Shown: piece after piece, positions 9,310 through 17,658 of the stretch
Layout of the letters: each line of letters opens with the position of its first letter
Numbering within the stretch: the first letter of the stretch is position 1
Source of the DNA: Acidobacteriaceae bacterium
Lineage (GTDB): Bacteria > Acidobacteriota > Terriglobia > Terriglobales > Acidobacteriaceae
Length of the DNA stretch: 64,000 nucleotides
Assembly (NCBI GenBank): GCA_030041305.1
Contig: JASHOC010000165.1
Location: forward strand, 1-64,000
Direction: 5' to 3'
Notes under the pieces: generated by a model
What the model was told of the DNA's origin: nothing
What the model saw: only the letters and a program-made list of their open reading frames with translations
Databases searched by the model: none
Translations under genes and position numbers: made by a program

Positions 9310-11517
9310 ATGAGCTCTTCCCCGGGAACACCCGTTCCCCCTTCTCCACAACCGGCGCTGGAGCTGATCTCTCTGGCCAAGATGTCACCCGAACAGGCGC
9401 GGCAGAATTTGCGCGCGCTTTTGCTCGCCAACCCCAACTATTTTGGCAACATTACCGGAAGCTCGTTTAAGGCCGTCCTGAACATCGAGGGAAACACCGA
9501 TTACGAGAGTATTGGATGCGTGGGTTATAACCCGCAGCTGCAACAGCTCCGGGCCACGATCGACATCAAGCAGACCAGCGGCTATTCCGGAGGTGTATGC
9601 ACCAGCGGCTCGGAAGAGTACGTGCGGTTTTATTTGTCGTATGACGGCGGCTCGACCTGGCAGGATCAGGGATTGCGCGCGGTGAACGTGTTCGACGTCC
9701 CCGGGCCCAAGCCGCTGGATTTCGCGGTGAATTTGCCTATCAGCCCGACCGAAGAGTTTTGTTTCACGCAGAACCTGCCTACAGTGCGCGCGATTCTGTC
9801 ATGGAATACGCCGCCTCCGCCGACTACGCCGGCCTGGACGCCGGTGTGGGGCAATGTGGTCGATGCGCGCATTCAGATTGAGGGCTTCGAAATCATCATT
9901 TTGGAAACGCTGCTGGCCGACGCCAAAGTGCAGTTACCCGAGGAAATTGCACAGGCGATCAATTTGAATCAGCCGATACACGCGGCGGCTCCGCAGCCGA
10001 TGAACGCGACAGATTTGCATCAGTTGTACAGCAGCACGAAGGTAGCGCCGCAGCGGTATCTGTCGGGCTTGCTGGCCGCTTCTACCGGGGCCTCGGTCTT
10101 TGCGAACCAGCTGGCGGCCCGGCCGGCCGCGACTTCCGCGCTTGCCGCGACGGCCAAGGCTGCGCCCGCGGCCTCCTTCGGCGGGATTACGGACATCGAC
10201 CTGAATGCCGTGGTGGAAGCCTGGCTGAACACCAACGGCGACACCTCCTATGAGCAGATGGAGTGCGTGGGCCTGGACCCAAACGCCAGCCAGTTAGCCG
10301 GCGTGCTCGAAATCAAACAGGGCAGCGGCTATGGCGGAGGGCCGTGCACGGCTGGAAGCACAGAGTTTGTGGCGTTCTGGGTAGATTGGGGATCGGGCTG
10401 GGAATATGCGGGCACAACGTCAGTAGGCGTACATGACTTCAGCTCGATCCCGGCCGGCGGATTGCAGTACAACGTTTTTCTGCCGGTGAATCTTCTCGCG
10501 CATCAACAGCCGTGCGCAAAAGGCCCGCAAACGGCCAAAGTGCGCGCGGTGCTCTCATGGAACACGCCGCCGTCGACCACCAATCCCAACGCCCCGGTGG
10601 TTTGGGGCAACAGCGTGGATGGACTGATCCTGATCCCGCCCGGCCAGGCCATTGGCGAGGGCCAGCAGGTTCCGTTCCTGAGCGCAGTGGGTGACGTGGA
10701 CACGACGCTGATTGGCGGGGACGGCCTGATCACGAGCGCGACGACGATCACCACCGGAGCATATTACGCGGATGCTCCCTTCGGTGGAAGGATTACGCTG
10801 GCGGGGCAGATCTCGAACCCGGCGCCGGGCATGCTGTATCGCATCATGAAGGCGCCGCACGGGTCATCGGCTTTTGCGCCCGTGGTGAATGAGCCTGCCG
10901 GACTCACGCTGACCCTGAACGTGTTCAGCGGCGGGGTGTGGACGGAGAGCGAGCAGACGTTCCACGCCAATGCGGAGGGCTATTACCCGTACCAGGACTA
11001 CTCGCCGGACCACACCGTGGTGGGACATTTGCTGGGGGTGTGGTACTCCACGGTGGCCGACACCGGCTACGCCTACGACGTGCGCGTGGATTTGTACAAT
11101 GCGCCGAATCCCGATATCGAGAGCAACGTGGTGACGGTGCTGGTGAACAACGCGACGCCGGTGGCCACGCTGACGCCGACCTTTGGCGAATGCGGAAAGG
11201 TGGCGCCGGGCGACACGATCACGGGGACGTTTACGGCGACGGCCACGGATTTTGGCTCCTTCGGGTTTACCATCCTGCCTCCAGGACCCGCGAACGGCGT
11301 ACTGCCGTCGCCGGCTTCCGGAGTCTCGAACGAACTCGGAGGGACGATTTCCGATCCGGGCGTGACCAGCGAAGCATTCACGCTCAACACCACGGGCATG
11401 GATCCTTGCGGCTACTCCCTGACTGTCGGGGTGTGGGACCGCACTAACGTCAACAGCGGCGAAACCAGCAATTACAACCAGGCGTCGGCCGGCTTCTGCC
11501 TGCAAACGGGAAGTTAG
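9310..11517 (+). CDS. 735-aa protein with a duplicated GYSGG-type domain, unknown function
   Basis: I do not recognise a named function. The N-terminal ~40 residues form a predicted helical segment with LARMSPEQ-like character (SLAKMSPEQARQNLRALLLANPNYFGN). Two homologous domains of ~150 aa follow, roughly residues 50-205 and 295-445. Both contain YE-cysteine-VG, IKQ-SGY-GG-C, EYVRF/EFVAF, a GW/STW-type segment, CFTQ/CAKG, and KVRAVLSWNTPP followed by VWGN. The remaining ~280 residues are beta-rich and Gly/Thr-rich with Ig-like features. There is no signal peptide. The start at 9310 has GAGGA six bases upstream. The stop codon is formed by the boundary of a hairpin element. It heads the cluster that contains the CHAT protease. 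Confidence 0.72.
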   Translation: MSSSPGTPVPPSPQPALELISLAKMSPEQARQNLRALLLANPNYFGNITGSSFKAVLNIEGNTDYESIGCVGYNPQLQQLRATIDIKQTSGYSGGVCTSGSEEYVRFYLSYDGGSTWQDQGLRAVNVFDVPGPKPLDFAVNLPISPTEEFCFTQNLPTVRAILSWNTPPPPTTPAWTPVWGNVVDARIQIEGFEIIILETLLADAKVQLPEEIAQAINLNQPIHAAAPQPMNATDLHQLYSSTKVAPQRYLSGLLAASTGASVFANQLAARPAATSALAATAKAAPAASFGGITDIDLNAVVEAWLNTNGDTSYEQMECVGLDPNASQLAGVLEIKQGSGYGGGPCTAGSTEFVAFWVDWGSGWEYAGTTSVGVHDFSSIPAGGLQYNVFLPVNLLAHQQPCAKGPQTAKVRAVLSWNTPPSTTNPNAPVVWGNSVDGLILIPPGQAIGEGQQVPFLSAVGDVDTTLIGGDGLITSATTITTGAYYADAPFGGRITLAGQISNPAPGMLYRIMKAPHGSSAFAPVVNEPAGLTLTLNVFSGGVWTESEQTFHANAEGYYPYQDYSPDHTVVGHLLGVWYSTVADTGYAYDVRVDLYNAPNPDIESNVVTVLVNNATPVATLTPTFGECGKVAPGDTITGTFTATATDFGSFGFTILPPGPANGVLPSPASGVSNELGGTISDPGVTSEAFTLNTTGMDPCGYSLTVGVWDRTNVNSGETSNYNQASAGFCLQTGS

Positions 11518-11630
11518 AGCAGTTCCAGAGTTCATGTGCATTTTCCGAGATCGTGCAAGGTGGCTTTTTCTTAAGAAAAAGCCACTTGGCCTCCACGGCT
11601 CCGAGACGTAGCAACTCTGGAACTGCTGTA
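11515..11630. repeat. 116-bp hairpin element, subfamily B (stop codon of the 735-aa gene)
   Basis: Arms AGCAGTTCCAGAGTT and AACTCTGGAACTGCT pair perfectly. The inner hairpin is GGTGGCTTTTTC/GAAAAAGCCAC, and TA is present at both ends (11515-11516, 11629-11630). The left TA forms the TAG stop of the upstream gene; removing the element with one TA leaves AGT TAA CCG, also a stop. Confidence 0.9.
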
Positions 11631-11727
11631 ACCGGCTTCCCCCAAAAAGAGCGGACGGAGTTCCTTGTTCCCCTGTATCCCCTCGAGGACCTCTGCCCGC
11701 GCCACCCAACCGCCTAGACGGAGCGCG

Positions 11728-12126
11728 ATGGACGGCTACGGCCCAATATGGCGATTCGTTCTTTCCGCGCTGGCGGTCTGGCGGGTGACTCACCTCCTTG
11801 CCGAGGAGGACGGCCCATGGGATTTGGTGGCGCGTGTGCGTGGAGCACTGGGCGACGGCTTTTGGGGGCGTTTGATGGACTGTTTTTATTGTCTTAGCCT
11901 TTGGATTTCTCTCGCGATTTCCATCTGGCTGGCAAGCGGCTGGATAGGAATCCTTCTCCACTGGCAGGCCCTTTCGGGCGCGGCCTGCTTGTTGGAGAAG
12001 GCGACTAACAGAGCAAAAGGCGAAACGGGATCTGGAGAGATGGCCGCAGCGCAAATTGCGGCTCTCGAGATCGCAGATGACCGGGGAGACACACCATGTG
12101 TTGTGGTCAAAAGAGAAGCGCGATGA
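11728..12126 (+). CDS. DUF1360-like small membrane protein
   Basis: About 132 aa if started at the ATG at 11728 (the track start at 11665 adds an unlikely Arg/Pro-rich leader). The N-terminal half reads VLSALAVWRVTHLLAEEDGPWDLVARVRG, followed by a Cys-containing helix DCFYCLSLWISLAISIWLASGW. This matches the DUF1360 pattern of an R-h-T-h-L-h-x-E segment and a C-x2-C-x-S-x-W membrane motif. The function is unknown. It overlaps the next small gene by 31 bases, suggesting coupled translation. Confidence 0.7.
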   Translation: MDGYGPIWRFVLSALAVWRVTHLLAEEDGPWDLVARVRGALGDGFWGRLMDCFYCLSLWISLAISIWLASGWIGILLHWQALSGAACLLEKATNRAKGETGSGEMAAAQIAALEIADDRGDTPCVVVKREAR

Positions 12127-12317
12127 AGGCGAACGGCGCTCCCCACCCAACGGCAATCAAGCTGCTCTACCGCGGGCAAATTCCGATCGCCGTTCGTGGC
12201 TCGGTGACGGGCCAGGTTTACCAGTTTGCGACGCGCTACTCGGCGCAGCTGGTGAACCCGCTGGACGCAACCGCCATGACGCAAACGAGGTTGTTCAAAC
12301 AAATCCCATGGCGATAG
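12096..12317 (+). CDS. Small MCCGQKR-type protein, unknown function
   Basis: 73 aa beginning MCCGQKRSAMKANG, then LLYRGQIPIAVRGSVTGQVYQFATRYSAQLVNPLDATAMTQTRLFKQI. The VRG-x-TG-x-x-YxF segment and the closing D-A-x-A-x-x-TRLF helix read as a compact folded domain with little low-complexity sequence. I have a vague memory of similar short proteins starting with the same CCGQKR word in other accessory clusters, but cannot name the family. It overlaps the end of the DUF1360 gene. Confidence 0.6.
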   Translation: MCCGQKRSAMKANGAPHPTAIKLLYRGQIPIAVRGSVTGQVYQFATRYSAQLVNPLDATAMTQTRLFKQIPWR

Positions 12318-12421
12318 ATCACCCATCCCCCCACAGCCACGGGGAGCACGGCAACGGCGCCGAACGGCGGATGCGTCCCCCGGCGTGCGGATACACGCAC
12401 GGGTTTGCGTCGCAAAACCCG

Positions 12422-13045
12422 ATGGTATACTTGCGTCCTGGTGAAATTGCGGGGCGCGTTTTGCGATTCCAAGCCTTTGATGCGGATTACGTCGCGAATC
12501 TCTGCGCCGGAGACGTGCGCACGCAGGAGCACTTTGCCAGCTACTTCACGGAGTTGCTGCATCTCAAGCTTCGTTCGCGGCTCAAGTCTCCGCAAGCCAT
12601 CGAGGACGTGCGTCAGGAGACCTTCGCACGCGTATTGGCGTCGCTGCGCAAGGAGGGGACGATCCAACGGCCGGAGCGGCTGGGCGCCTTCGTCAATGCG
12701 GTTTGCAACAACGTTTTGTTTGAACATTACCGCGCTTCGGCGCGCAGCCAGTCCCTGGACGGGGAAGGCCAGCCGGAGTTGCCGGCGGCGGACGCGGATA
12801 TTTTGGCCGCTCTAACCACCAAGCAGCTGCAGAGCAAAATTCGGGAGGTTCTGCTGCAGATGCCCAGCCGCGATCGGGACCTGCTGCAAGCCGTGTTTCT
12901 GGAGGAACGGGACCGGGACGAAGTTTGCCGCGAATTCGGCGTGGACCGGGAATACCTGCGCGTCCTGCTGTTCCGGGCGAAACAAGAGTTCAAGAACGAA
13001 TATCTGAAACGGCTGGGCGCGGGCGCATATGCGGGAAGGAGTTGA
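12422..13045 (+). CDS. Sigma-70 family RNA polymerase sigma factor (ECF-like)
   Basis: Region 2 is visible as LKSPQAIEDVRQETFARVLASLRKEGTIQRPERLGAFVNAVCNNVLFEHYRASAR. Region 4 is LLQMPSRDRDLLQAVFLEERDRDEVCREFGVDREYLRVLLFRAKQEFK, a helix-turn-helix for -35 recognition. The start is uncertain: ATGs at 12308, 12374 and 12422 are in frame and none has a good Shine-Dalgarno sequence. I chose 12422 because residues before it look unstructured. The next gene is a zf-HC2 membrane anti-sigma factor, the standard partner, so this pair probably controls the downstream CHAT protease genes. Confidence 0.85.
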   Translation: MVYLRPGEIAGRVLRFQAFDADYVANLCAGDVRTQEHFASYFTELLHLKLRSRLKSPQAIEDVRQETFARVLASLRKEGTIQRPERLGAFVNAVCNNVLFEHYRASARSQSLDGEGQPELPAADADILAALTTKQLQSKIREVLLQMPSRDRDLLQAVFLEERDRDEVCREFGVDREYLRVLLFRAKQEFKNEYLKRLGAGAYAGRS

Positions 13046-13103
13046 AACGACCGGGCAGGCAAATTCACCATTTCAATAGGTGCAACCACCGGGGATGGAT
13101 GCC

Positions 13104-13787
13104 ATGAATCATAACGAAGCCAAAGAACAAATGGCGGTGGAACGGTACCTGTTGGATGAGCTCACGCCGGAACTCCGCGAGTCCTTTGAAGAGCACTATT
13201 TTGACTGTCCGGAGTGCGCCCTCGATTTGCGCATCGGGGCGGCGCTGGTGGACGAAGCAAAAGCTTTGCCGCGGGAAGCGCCTTCAGCCGCGGCCGCGCC
13301 GCCAACCACGCCGGGCCCCGAGGCCAGGAAGCCAAAGGTGCTTCTGTGGTGGCGGCCGGTTTTCGCCGCACCGGCCTTCGCGTTGTTGGTAGGTGTGATT
13401 GCGTACCAGAACCTGGCCACCTTGCCGGCGCTGCGAGAAGAAGCGGCGCAGCCAAGGCTTCTGCCCTGGACGCTGCTGCATGCGGAAACCAGGGGTGGCG
13501 GACCCCTGGTGGTGCAGGCCGATCGCACCCAAGGCGCAGTGCTGCTGATCGATCTTCCCCAGGACTCGGCCGATACATCTTATGCCTTCGATCTGTACAA
13601 TGCCCATGGCAAACGGATCTGGACGGAAACGGCAGAAACCCTGGGCGAGGGACGGACGGTTTCCATCCTGATTCCCGGCCCCGCGCTCGAGGAGGGGTCG
13701 GATATGCTGGCCATCTCCGGCATTGCCGCCAACGGGGAGCGGACGGAAATCGACCGGCGGAGTCTCGACATCCACTTTGCGAAATAG
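13104..13787 (+). CDS. zf-HC2 transmembrane anti-sigma factor-like protein
   Basis: About 227 aa. The N-terminal zinc-binding anti-sigma domain reads AVERYLLDELTPELRESFEEHYFDCPECALDLR, with the H-x3-C-x2-C motif. After an Ala/Pro-rich linker comes one membrane helix (FAAPAFALLVGVIAYQNLA), and then an extracytoplasmic beta-rich domain (residues ~110-227, DLYNAHGKRIWTETAETLGEG). It should hold the sigma factor encoded just upstream at the membrane and release it on a signal sensed outside. The ATG at 13104 starts exactly at the domain; earlier in-frame ATG at 13095 is an alternative. Confidence 0.85.
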   Translation: MNHNEAKEQMAVERYLLDELTPELRESFEEHYFDCPECALDLRIGAALVDEAKALPREAPSAAAAPPTTPGPEARKPKVLLWWRPVFAAPAFALLVGVIAYQNLATLPALREEAAQPRLLPWTLLHAETRGGGPLVVQADRTQGAVLLIDLPQDSADTSYAFDLYNAHGKRIWTETAETLGEGRTVSILIPGPALEEGSDMLAISGIAANGERTEIDRRSLDIHFAK

Positions 13788-13823
13788 AATCATTCCAGCT
13801 TTTTGAAAGAGGGTGTGCACCCG

Positions 13824-14663
13824 ATGCCAGAAGAAACCGAGAGGGAACATTTTTATTACGCAGAGGCCAGCGCGCTTGCCGGCGAATTGCGGCTGCCGCT
13901 GGTCCAGGAGATCAAGCCCCAACTGTACGCCAAGCTGCCCGAGCGCGGTGGTTATTTGTCGCATCGCGCCTGCGAGTACCAGCTGGAGGGAGTCATTTCC
14001 TTTCGGTCAGCATACACGCAGGTAGCCGGCAACCGCGACCTCAAGCCCGGCCACGGTTGGAGCACGCTGGCGACCTCGTCGATCGAAGACCTGAATGTGC
14101 TGGATGTGGTGACGGCGGACCGGGTGGTGGGGCAGCTCTCCACGGAGCACCCGCTGGTGGGCTATGTGCCCAAGGTCACCTTTCTCGGAACCCGGTTTGA
14201 GAACTTGCGCATCGCCGGACATCCGGTAAAGCTGGATTTGGACCCCAATCTTTTGGGCGAAAAGCTGGAAAACGATGCGGGGTATGGAAGCCACCCGGGC
14301 TTTCTTGAGCGGCTCGCCAGTCAATTTGAACGGATCGGCGCAAATTCCGGTCTTCCGGGAGAAGTATCCGAGCGCTATAATCGACTCCCGTCCAGCACCG
14401 ATGCCCCGGAGTCGATCGAATGCTCATTGGTGAACCAAGCGGAGGGTTCTTTTCCCGGGCGATGCTTTGGCCACGTGATCGACGTGCCGGATTTCGGGAG
14501 AATCTACCTCGCCACTTTGCGTTTGGAGCAGTCGGACTTCCAAAATGGAGTCCCAAAGCGGACGCTGATCAATCTGACGATGATCGAGTTGAAGCTGGGC
14601 TGCGTGGCGAACGGATCGGTCGGAATCGGCAACCCGATCGTCAACGGGCATACAAAGCCGTAG
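13824..14663 (+). CDS. Conserved-looking protein of unknown function in the CHAT cluster
   Basis: About 279 aa, no signal peptide and no membrane helix. It begins MPEETEREHFYYAEASALAG and contains GGYLSHRACEYQLEGVISFRSAYTQVAGNRD, then LNVLDVVTADRVVGQLSTEHP, which looks like a compact alpha/beta or beta-barrel fold. I do not recognise a family. Its position between an anti-sigma factor and a CHAT protease, on the same strand with short gaps, suggests it is a substrate, inhibitor or adaptor of the protease, but that is only context. The gene overlaps the CHAT ORF at its 3' end. Confidence 0.65.
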   Translation: MPEETEREHFYYAEASALAGELRLPLVQEIKPQLYAKLPERGGYLSHRACEYQLEGVISFRSAYTQVAGNRDLKPGHGWSTLATSSIEDLNVLDVVTADRVVGQLSTEHPLVGYVPKVTFLGTRFENLRIAGHPVKLDLDPNLLGEKLENDAGYGSHPGFLERLASQFERIGANSGLPGEVSERYNRLPSSTDAPESIECSLVNQAEGSFPGRCFGHVIDVPDFGRIYLATLRLEQSDFQNGVPKRTLINLTMIELKLGCVANGSVGIGNPIVNGHTKP

Positions 14664-17122
14664 CCTGGCTGGCTGCGGCATGCGTTGCGCTTGTCCCCCT
14701 GCGCGGCGATCGTGCGCCTTCCGCCGCGGCCGATTTCGCCCGGACCTACTTGCTGTTTCAACATGGACAACTGGAGACCAGCCAGAATCTGGCCGCAGGG
14801 TTCGTGAAACGGTTTGGGAGGGCCAGCCCGGAGTGGGCGGCCAGGTTCAGAATCCTCGAGGCGGAATCGGCCGCCTGGCGGGGATTCGACCCGGTGGTGC
14901 TGGCGACGCTTTCCGACCTCTTTCCTGCTCTCGACAATCCTGAGATCCAGATCCGGCGGCTCTCACTTTTGGCCCAGGCGCATGCGCACCTGCATCAGTT
15001 CGACCAGGCCGACGGCGAATTGCGGCAGGCGCTGGACATGTGCTCGGCGCTCAATGCGGCCGAGTGCAGCAAAGCGTTTGAAGCGCAGGCGGGCCTGGCC
15101 ATCGAGCGGGGAAACTATGGGCAAGCCTTCGGCTCCTATGCGCAGAGTTTGACGGTGGCCCGCCAGTTCGGGCAGCCTTTCGACGAAGCGGAAGCGCTGA
15201 TGAACCTGGCGGTGGCCTGCATGCTGGAAGAGCGCTTCGACGAGGCCATCGACTGGCTGCGCGCCTCCAATCTCGTGGCGGAGACGCTGGACGCGGAAGA
15301 CATTCTTCTGAACAACACCGGCAATCTGGGTTGGGCGTATTACCGGCTGGGCGACCGGGTGAAGGCGCTGGGATTGTACGAGGACGCCGAGAAGCGCGCT
15401 ATGGCGCTGGGCGATATCGATGGCGCGATTACCTGGATCACCACCGCGGAATATGTGTACCAGGATTCGCACGACCTGGCGCAGGCGATGAGCTCGTACC
15501 GCGAAGCGCTCAAGCTGGCTTGGACCATCATGAATGAAGACGACATTGTCAACTCGCTGGAGGCCCTGGCGCATGTCTCGGTGGAAGAGGGCAAGCTGAA
15601 CGAAGCCGACGAGTATCTGCGGCAAATTGGCCCTTTGATGCGCGAGAATCCCAATCGTCTTGACGTGCTGGACGTGATGCTGGCGCAGGGGAGAATCGTG
15701 GCGGCGCGGGGCCAGGATGCGCAGGCGGAATCGCTGTTCCGGACGGTGGAAGGCGACCCGGCGAGCCAGACTTCGATGCGCCTGGGAGCGCAACACGAGC
15801 TGGCCAAGCTCTACGAATCCGAGGGCCGCGGCGGTGAGGCGGAACAAATGTACCGGGCTACGCTGACCACCTTCGAGTCGGCGCGGGCGCAGCTCAAAAA
15901 CGAAGACTCCCGGCTGCCGTTTTTGGCCAACGCCGCGGAGATTTACGACGATTACATTGGATTCCTGGTGAAACAAGGCGAAACCGATGAAGCCCTGAAG
16001 GCAGCCGACCAAAGCCGCGCGCGAACCCTGGCGCAGGGGCTGGGGCTGGCGTCGAACAACCAGGCGTTCAAGCCCGCGGTCCTTCACCCGGCGGAGATTG
16101 CGCGGAAAGCGGAGGCAACGCTGCTTTTCTATTGGCTGGGCGAGAAGCAGTCGTATCTTTGGGCGATTACTCCGGCAAAGACGGTTATGTTCCCGCTGCC
16201 GCCGCGGAGCCGAATTGAGCCGCGGGTCGAGCGGTATCGCAAGGCGTTGCTGGGACCGAACGATGCGCTCGATCCGGCCAATCGGGATGGAGTGGCTCTC
16301 TATCGCATGCTGATCGAGCCGGCGCGGAATCTGATCGCGCCGGAGGCGAAGGTCGTGGTCTTCTGCGATGGAGCGTTGAGCGAGCTCAATTTCGAGACCC
16401 TGATTGCGCCGGAGCCCAAGCCGCACTACTGGATTGAGGACGCGACGGTAATCTCCGCTCCGTCGCTCTACCTGCTTGCGGCGGCCAAGCCGCCGGCGGA
16501 GCCGGACCATACTCTGCTTTTGATCGGAGACGCGATTGCGCCGAACCAAGAGTTTCCCGTGCTGCCGAAAGCCAGCTTGGAGATGCGGGAGATCGAGCGG
16601 CACTTCGCGACGGAGAATGCGACCGTCTTTGCGCGTCAACGGGCGAATCCCCGGGCATATCTGGCCAGTTCACCCGGGCAGTACTCGTACATTCACTTCG
16701 TCGCCCATGGCGTGGCCAGCAGCACCGACCCGCTGGACTCGGCCATCATTCTTTCCCGCGCCAACCCGGGAGCGGATTCCTTCAAGCTCTATGCGCGGGA
16801 AATCATTCAGCATCCCATTCATGCGCGCCTGGTGACCATTGCGGCCTGCGATGGCAGCGGGGCGCGCTCCTATGCAGGGGAGGGATTGGTGGGGCTTTCC
16901 TGGGCGTTTTTGCGGGCGGGCGCCCACAATGTGATCGCCGCGTTATGGGAGGTGAGCGACGATTCGACTCCGCGCCTGATGGATGCGCTCTATCAGGGCC
17001 TCGCCGAGGGATTGTCTCCCAGCGCCGCGCTGCGCCGGGCAAAACTTGAGCTGCTGCGCGGGCAAGGCGCTTTTCGCAAGCCGTTTTTCTGGGCGCCGTT
17101 TCAGATTTACACCGGGCTATAG
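14420..17122 (+). CDS. TPR-CHAT domain protein (caspase-like protease)
   Basis: A large protein with helical TPR-like repeats over the middle (for example YYRLGDRVKALGLYEDAEKR and EEGKLNEADEYL) and a C-terminal CHAT domain. The CHAT catalytic pair is present: His in YIHFVAHGVAS and Cys in VTIAACDGSGARSYAGEG, followed by GLSWAFLRAGAHNVIAALWEV. CHAT proteases are caspase/separase relatives, often activated by a partner binding to the TPR part. The N-terminus is unclear. The only ATG with a good Shine-Dalgarno sequence (14420) lies 244 bases inside the previous gene, and the sequence looks like this protein only from about 14640 (AYKAVAWLAAACVALVPL). A TTG near 14750 is another candidate. Confidence 0.9.
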   Translation: MLIGEPSGGFFSRAMLWPRDRRAGFRENLPRHFAFGAVGLPKWSPKADADQSDDDRVEAGLRGERIGRNRQPDRQRAYKAVAWLAAACVALVPLRGDRAPSAAADFARTYLLFQHGQLETSQNLAAGFVKRFGRASPEWAARFRILEAESAAWRGFDPVVLATLSDLFPALDNPEIQIRRLSLLAQAHAHLHQFDQADGELRQALDMCSALNAAECSKAFEAQAGLAIERGNYGQAFGSYAQSLTVARQFGQPFDEAEALMNLAVACMLEERFDEAIDWLRASNLVAETLDAEDILLNNTGNLGWAYYRLGDRVKALGLYEDAEKRAMALGDIDGAITWITTAEYVYQDSHDLAQAMSSYREALKLAWTIMNEDDIVNSLEALAHVSVEEGKLNEADEYLRQIGPLMRENPNRLDVLDVMLAQGRIVAARGQDAQAESLFRTVEGDPASQTSMRLGAQHELAKLYESEGRGGEAEQMYRATLTTFESARAQLKNEDSRLPFLANAAEIYDDYIGFLVKQGETDEALKAADQSRARTLAQGLGLASNNQAFKPAVLHPAEIARKAEATLLFYWLGEKQSYLWAITPAKTVMFPLPPRSRIEPRVERYRKALLGPNDALDPANRDGVALYRMLIEPARNLIAPEAKVVVFCDGALSELNFETLIAPEPKPHYWIEDATVISAPSLYLLAAAKPPAEPDHTLLLIGDAIAPNQEFPVLPKASLEMREIERHFATENATVFARQRANPRAYLASSPGQYSYIHFVAHGVASSTDPLDSAIILSRANPGADSFKLYAREIIQHPIHARLVTIAACDGSGARSYAGEGLVGLSWAFLRAGAHNVIAALWEVSDDSTPRLMDALYQGLAEGLSPSAALRRAKLELLRGQGAFRKPFFWAPFQIYTGL

Positions 17123-17161
17123 AGCGTTTGCCGAACATTCTGCTTCCAAAAAGAAAACCAG

Positions 17162-17501
17162 ATGGCCCTTTATCTGGCAATTGGCGAATATATAGAACCA
17201 GGACCCTTGTTGCCCCCGCAACAAATGGCGCACATGGTTGAGCAAGTGGTGCTGCCGAGTTTTGAGGCGATGGCGAAGCTTCAGGACGAAAAAAAAGATC
17301 GTGGCGGGCGGAGTTTACGCCGGGGAACGGAAGGGTTGCGTCATCCTGGACGTTGCTTCGAATGACGAGGTGAACCGGATACTGCTCGCTCTGCCCTTCT
17401 GGGGTTTGTTGCGTTGGACGGTGATTCCGATGGAGGGTTTCCGCGAGCGGGCGGCCGAAGAGCGGAAAGCCGTCGAGGCAATGAAACGCATGATGAAGTA
17501 G
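17162..17501 (+). pseudogene. Frameshifted YciI/muconolactone isomerase-like protein
   Basis: Two overlapping ORFs together read as one ~113-aa ferredoxin-like-fold protein. Frame 1 gives MALYLAIGEYIEPGPLLPPQ up to KLQDEKK. After a +1 shift, frame 2 gives KIVAGGVYAGERKGCVILDV and NRILLALPFWGLLRWTVIPM. The break falls exactly in a run of eight A (17287-17300 region). The pattern matches YciI/muconolactone delta-isomerase-like proteins. It may be a true pseudogene, a homopolymer sequencing error, or restored by transcriptional slippage. It follows the CHAT gene by 40 bases on the same strand. Confidence 0.7.
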
Positions 17502-17658
17502 CCTTGACGGAAGTTGAAACCCTCGACAATGCTCTCTCAGCGGCCGAGCCCATGTTAATTCATCAACCTTTTCGGCATGGCGCCGCGATCTTTCAAAACT
17601 CAAGCCTCCCATGTCTTTTCACGCAGCCTGTGAAGCTATAACCTTTGGGCGGGATCGA

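Noticed and set aside
14963-16639. 558-aa minus-strand ORF opposite the TPR-CHAT gene
   Set aside because: Antisense to strong TPR/CHAT sequence; Arg/Gln/His-rich without motifs.
17280-17305. Programmed -1 frameshift at the A8 run
   Set aside because: The continuing frame is +1 relative to the first, so a -1 slip gives the wrong frame; error, indel or slippage of another size is needed.
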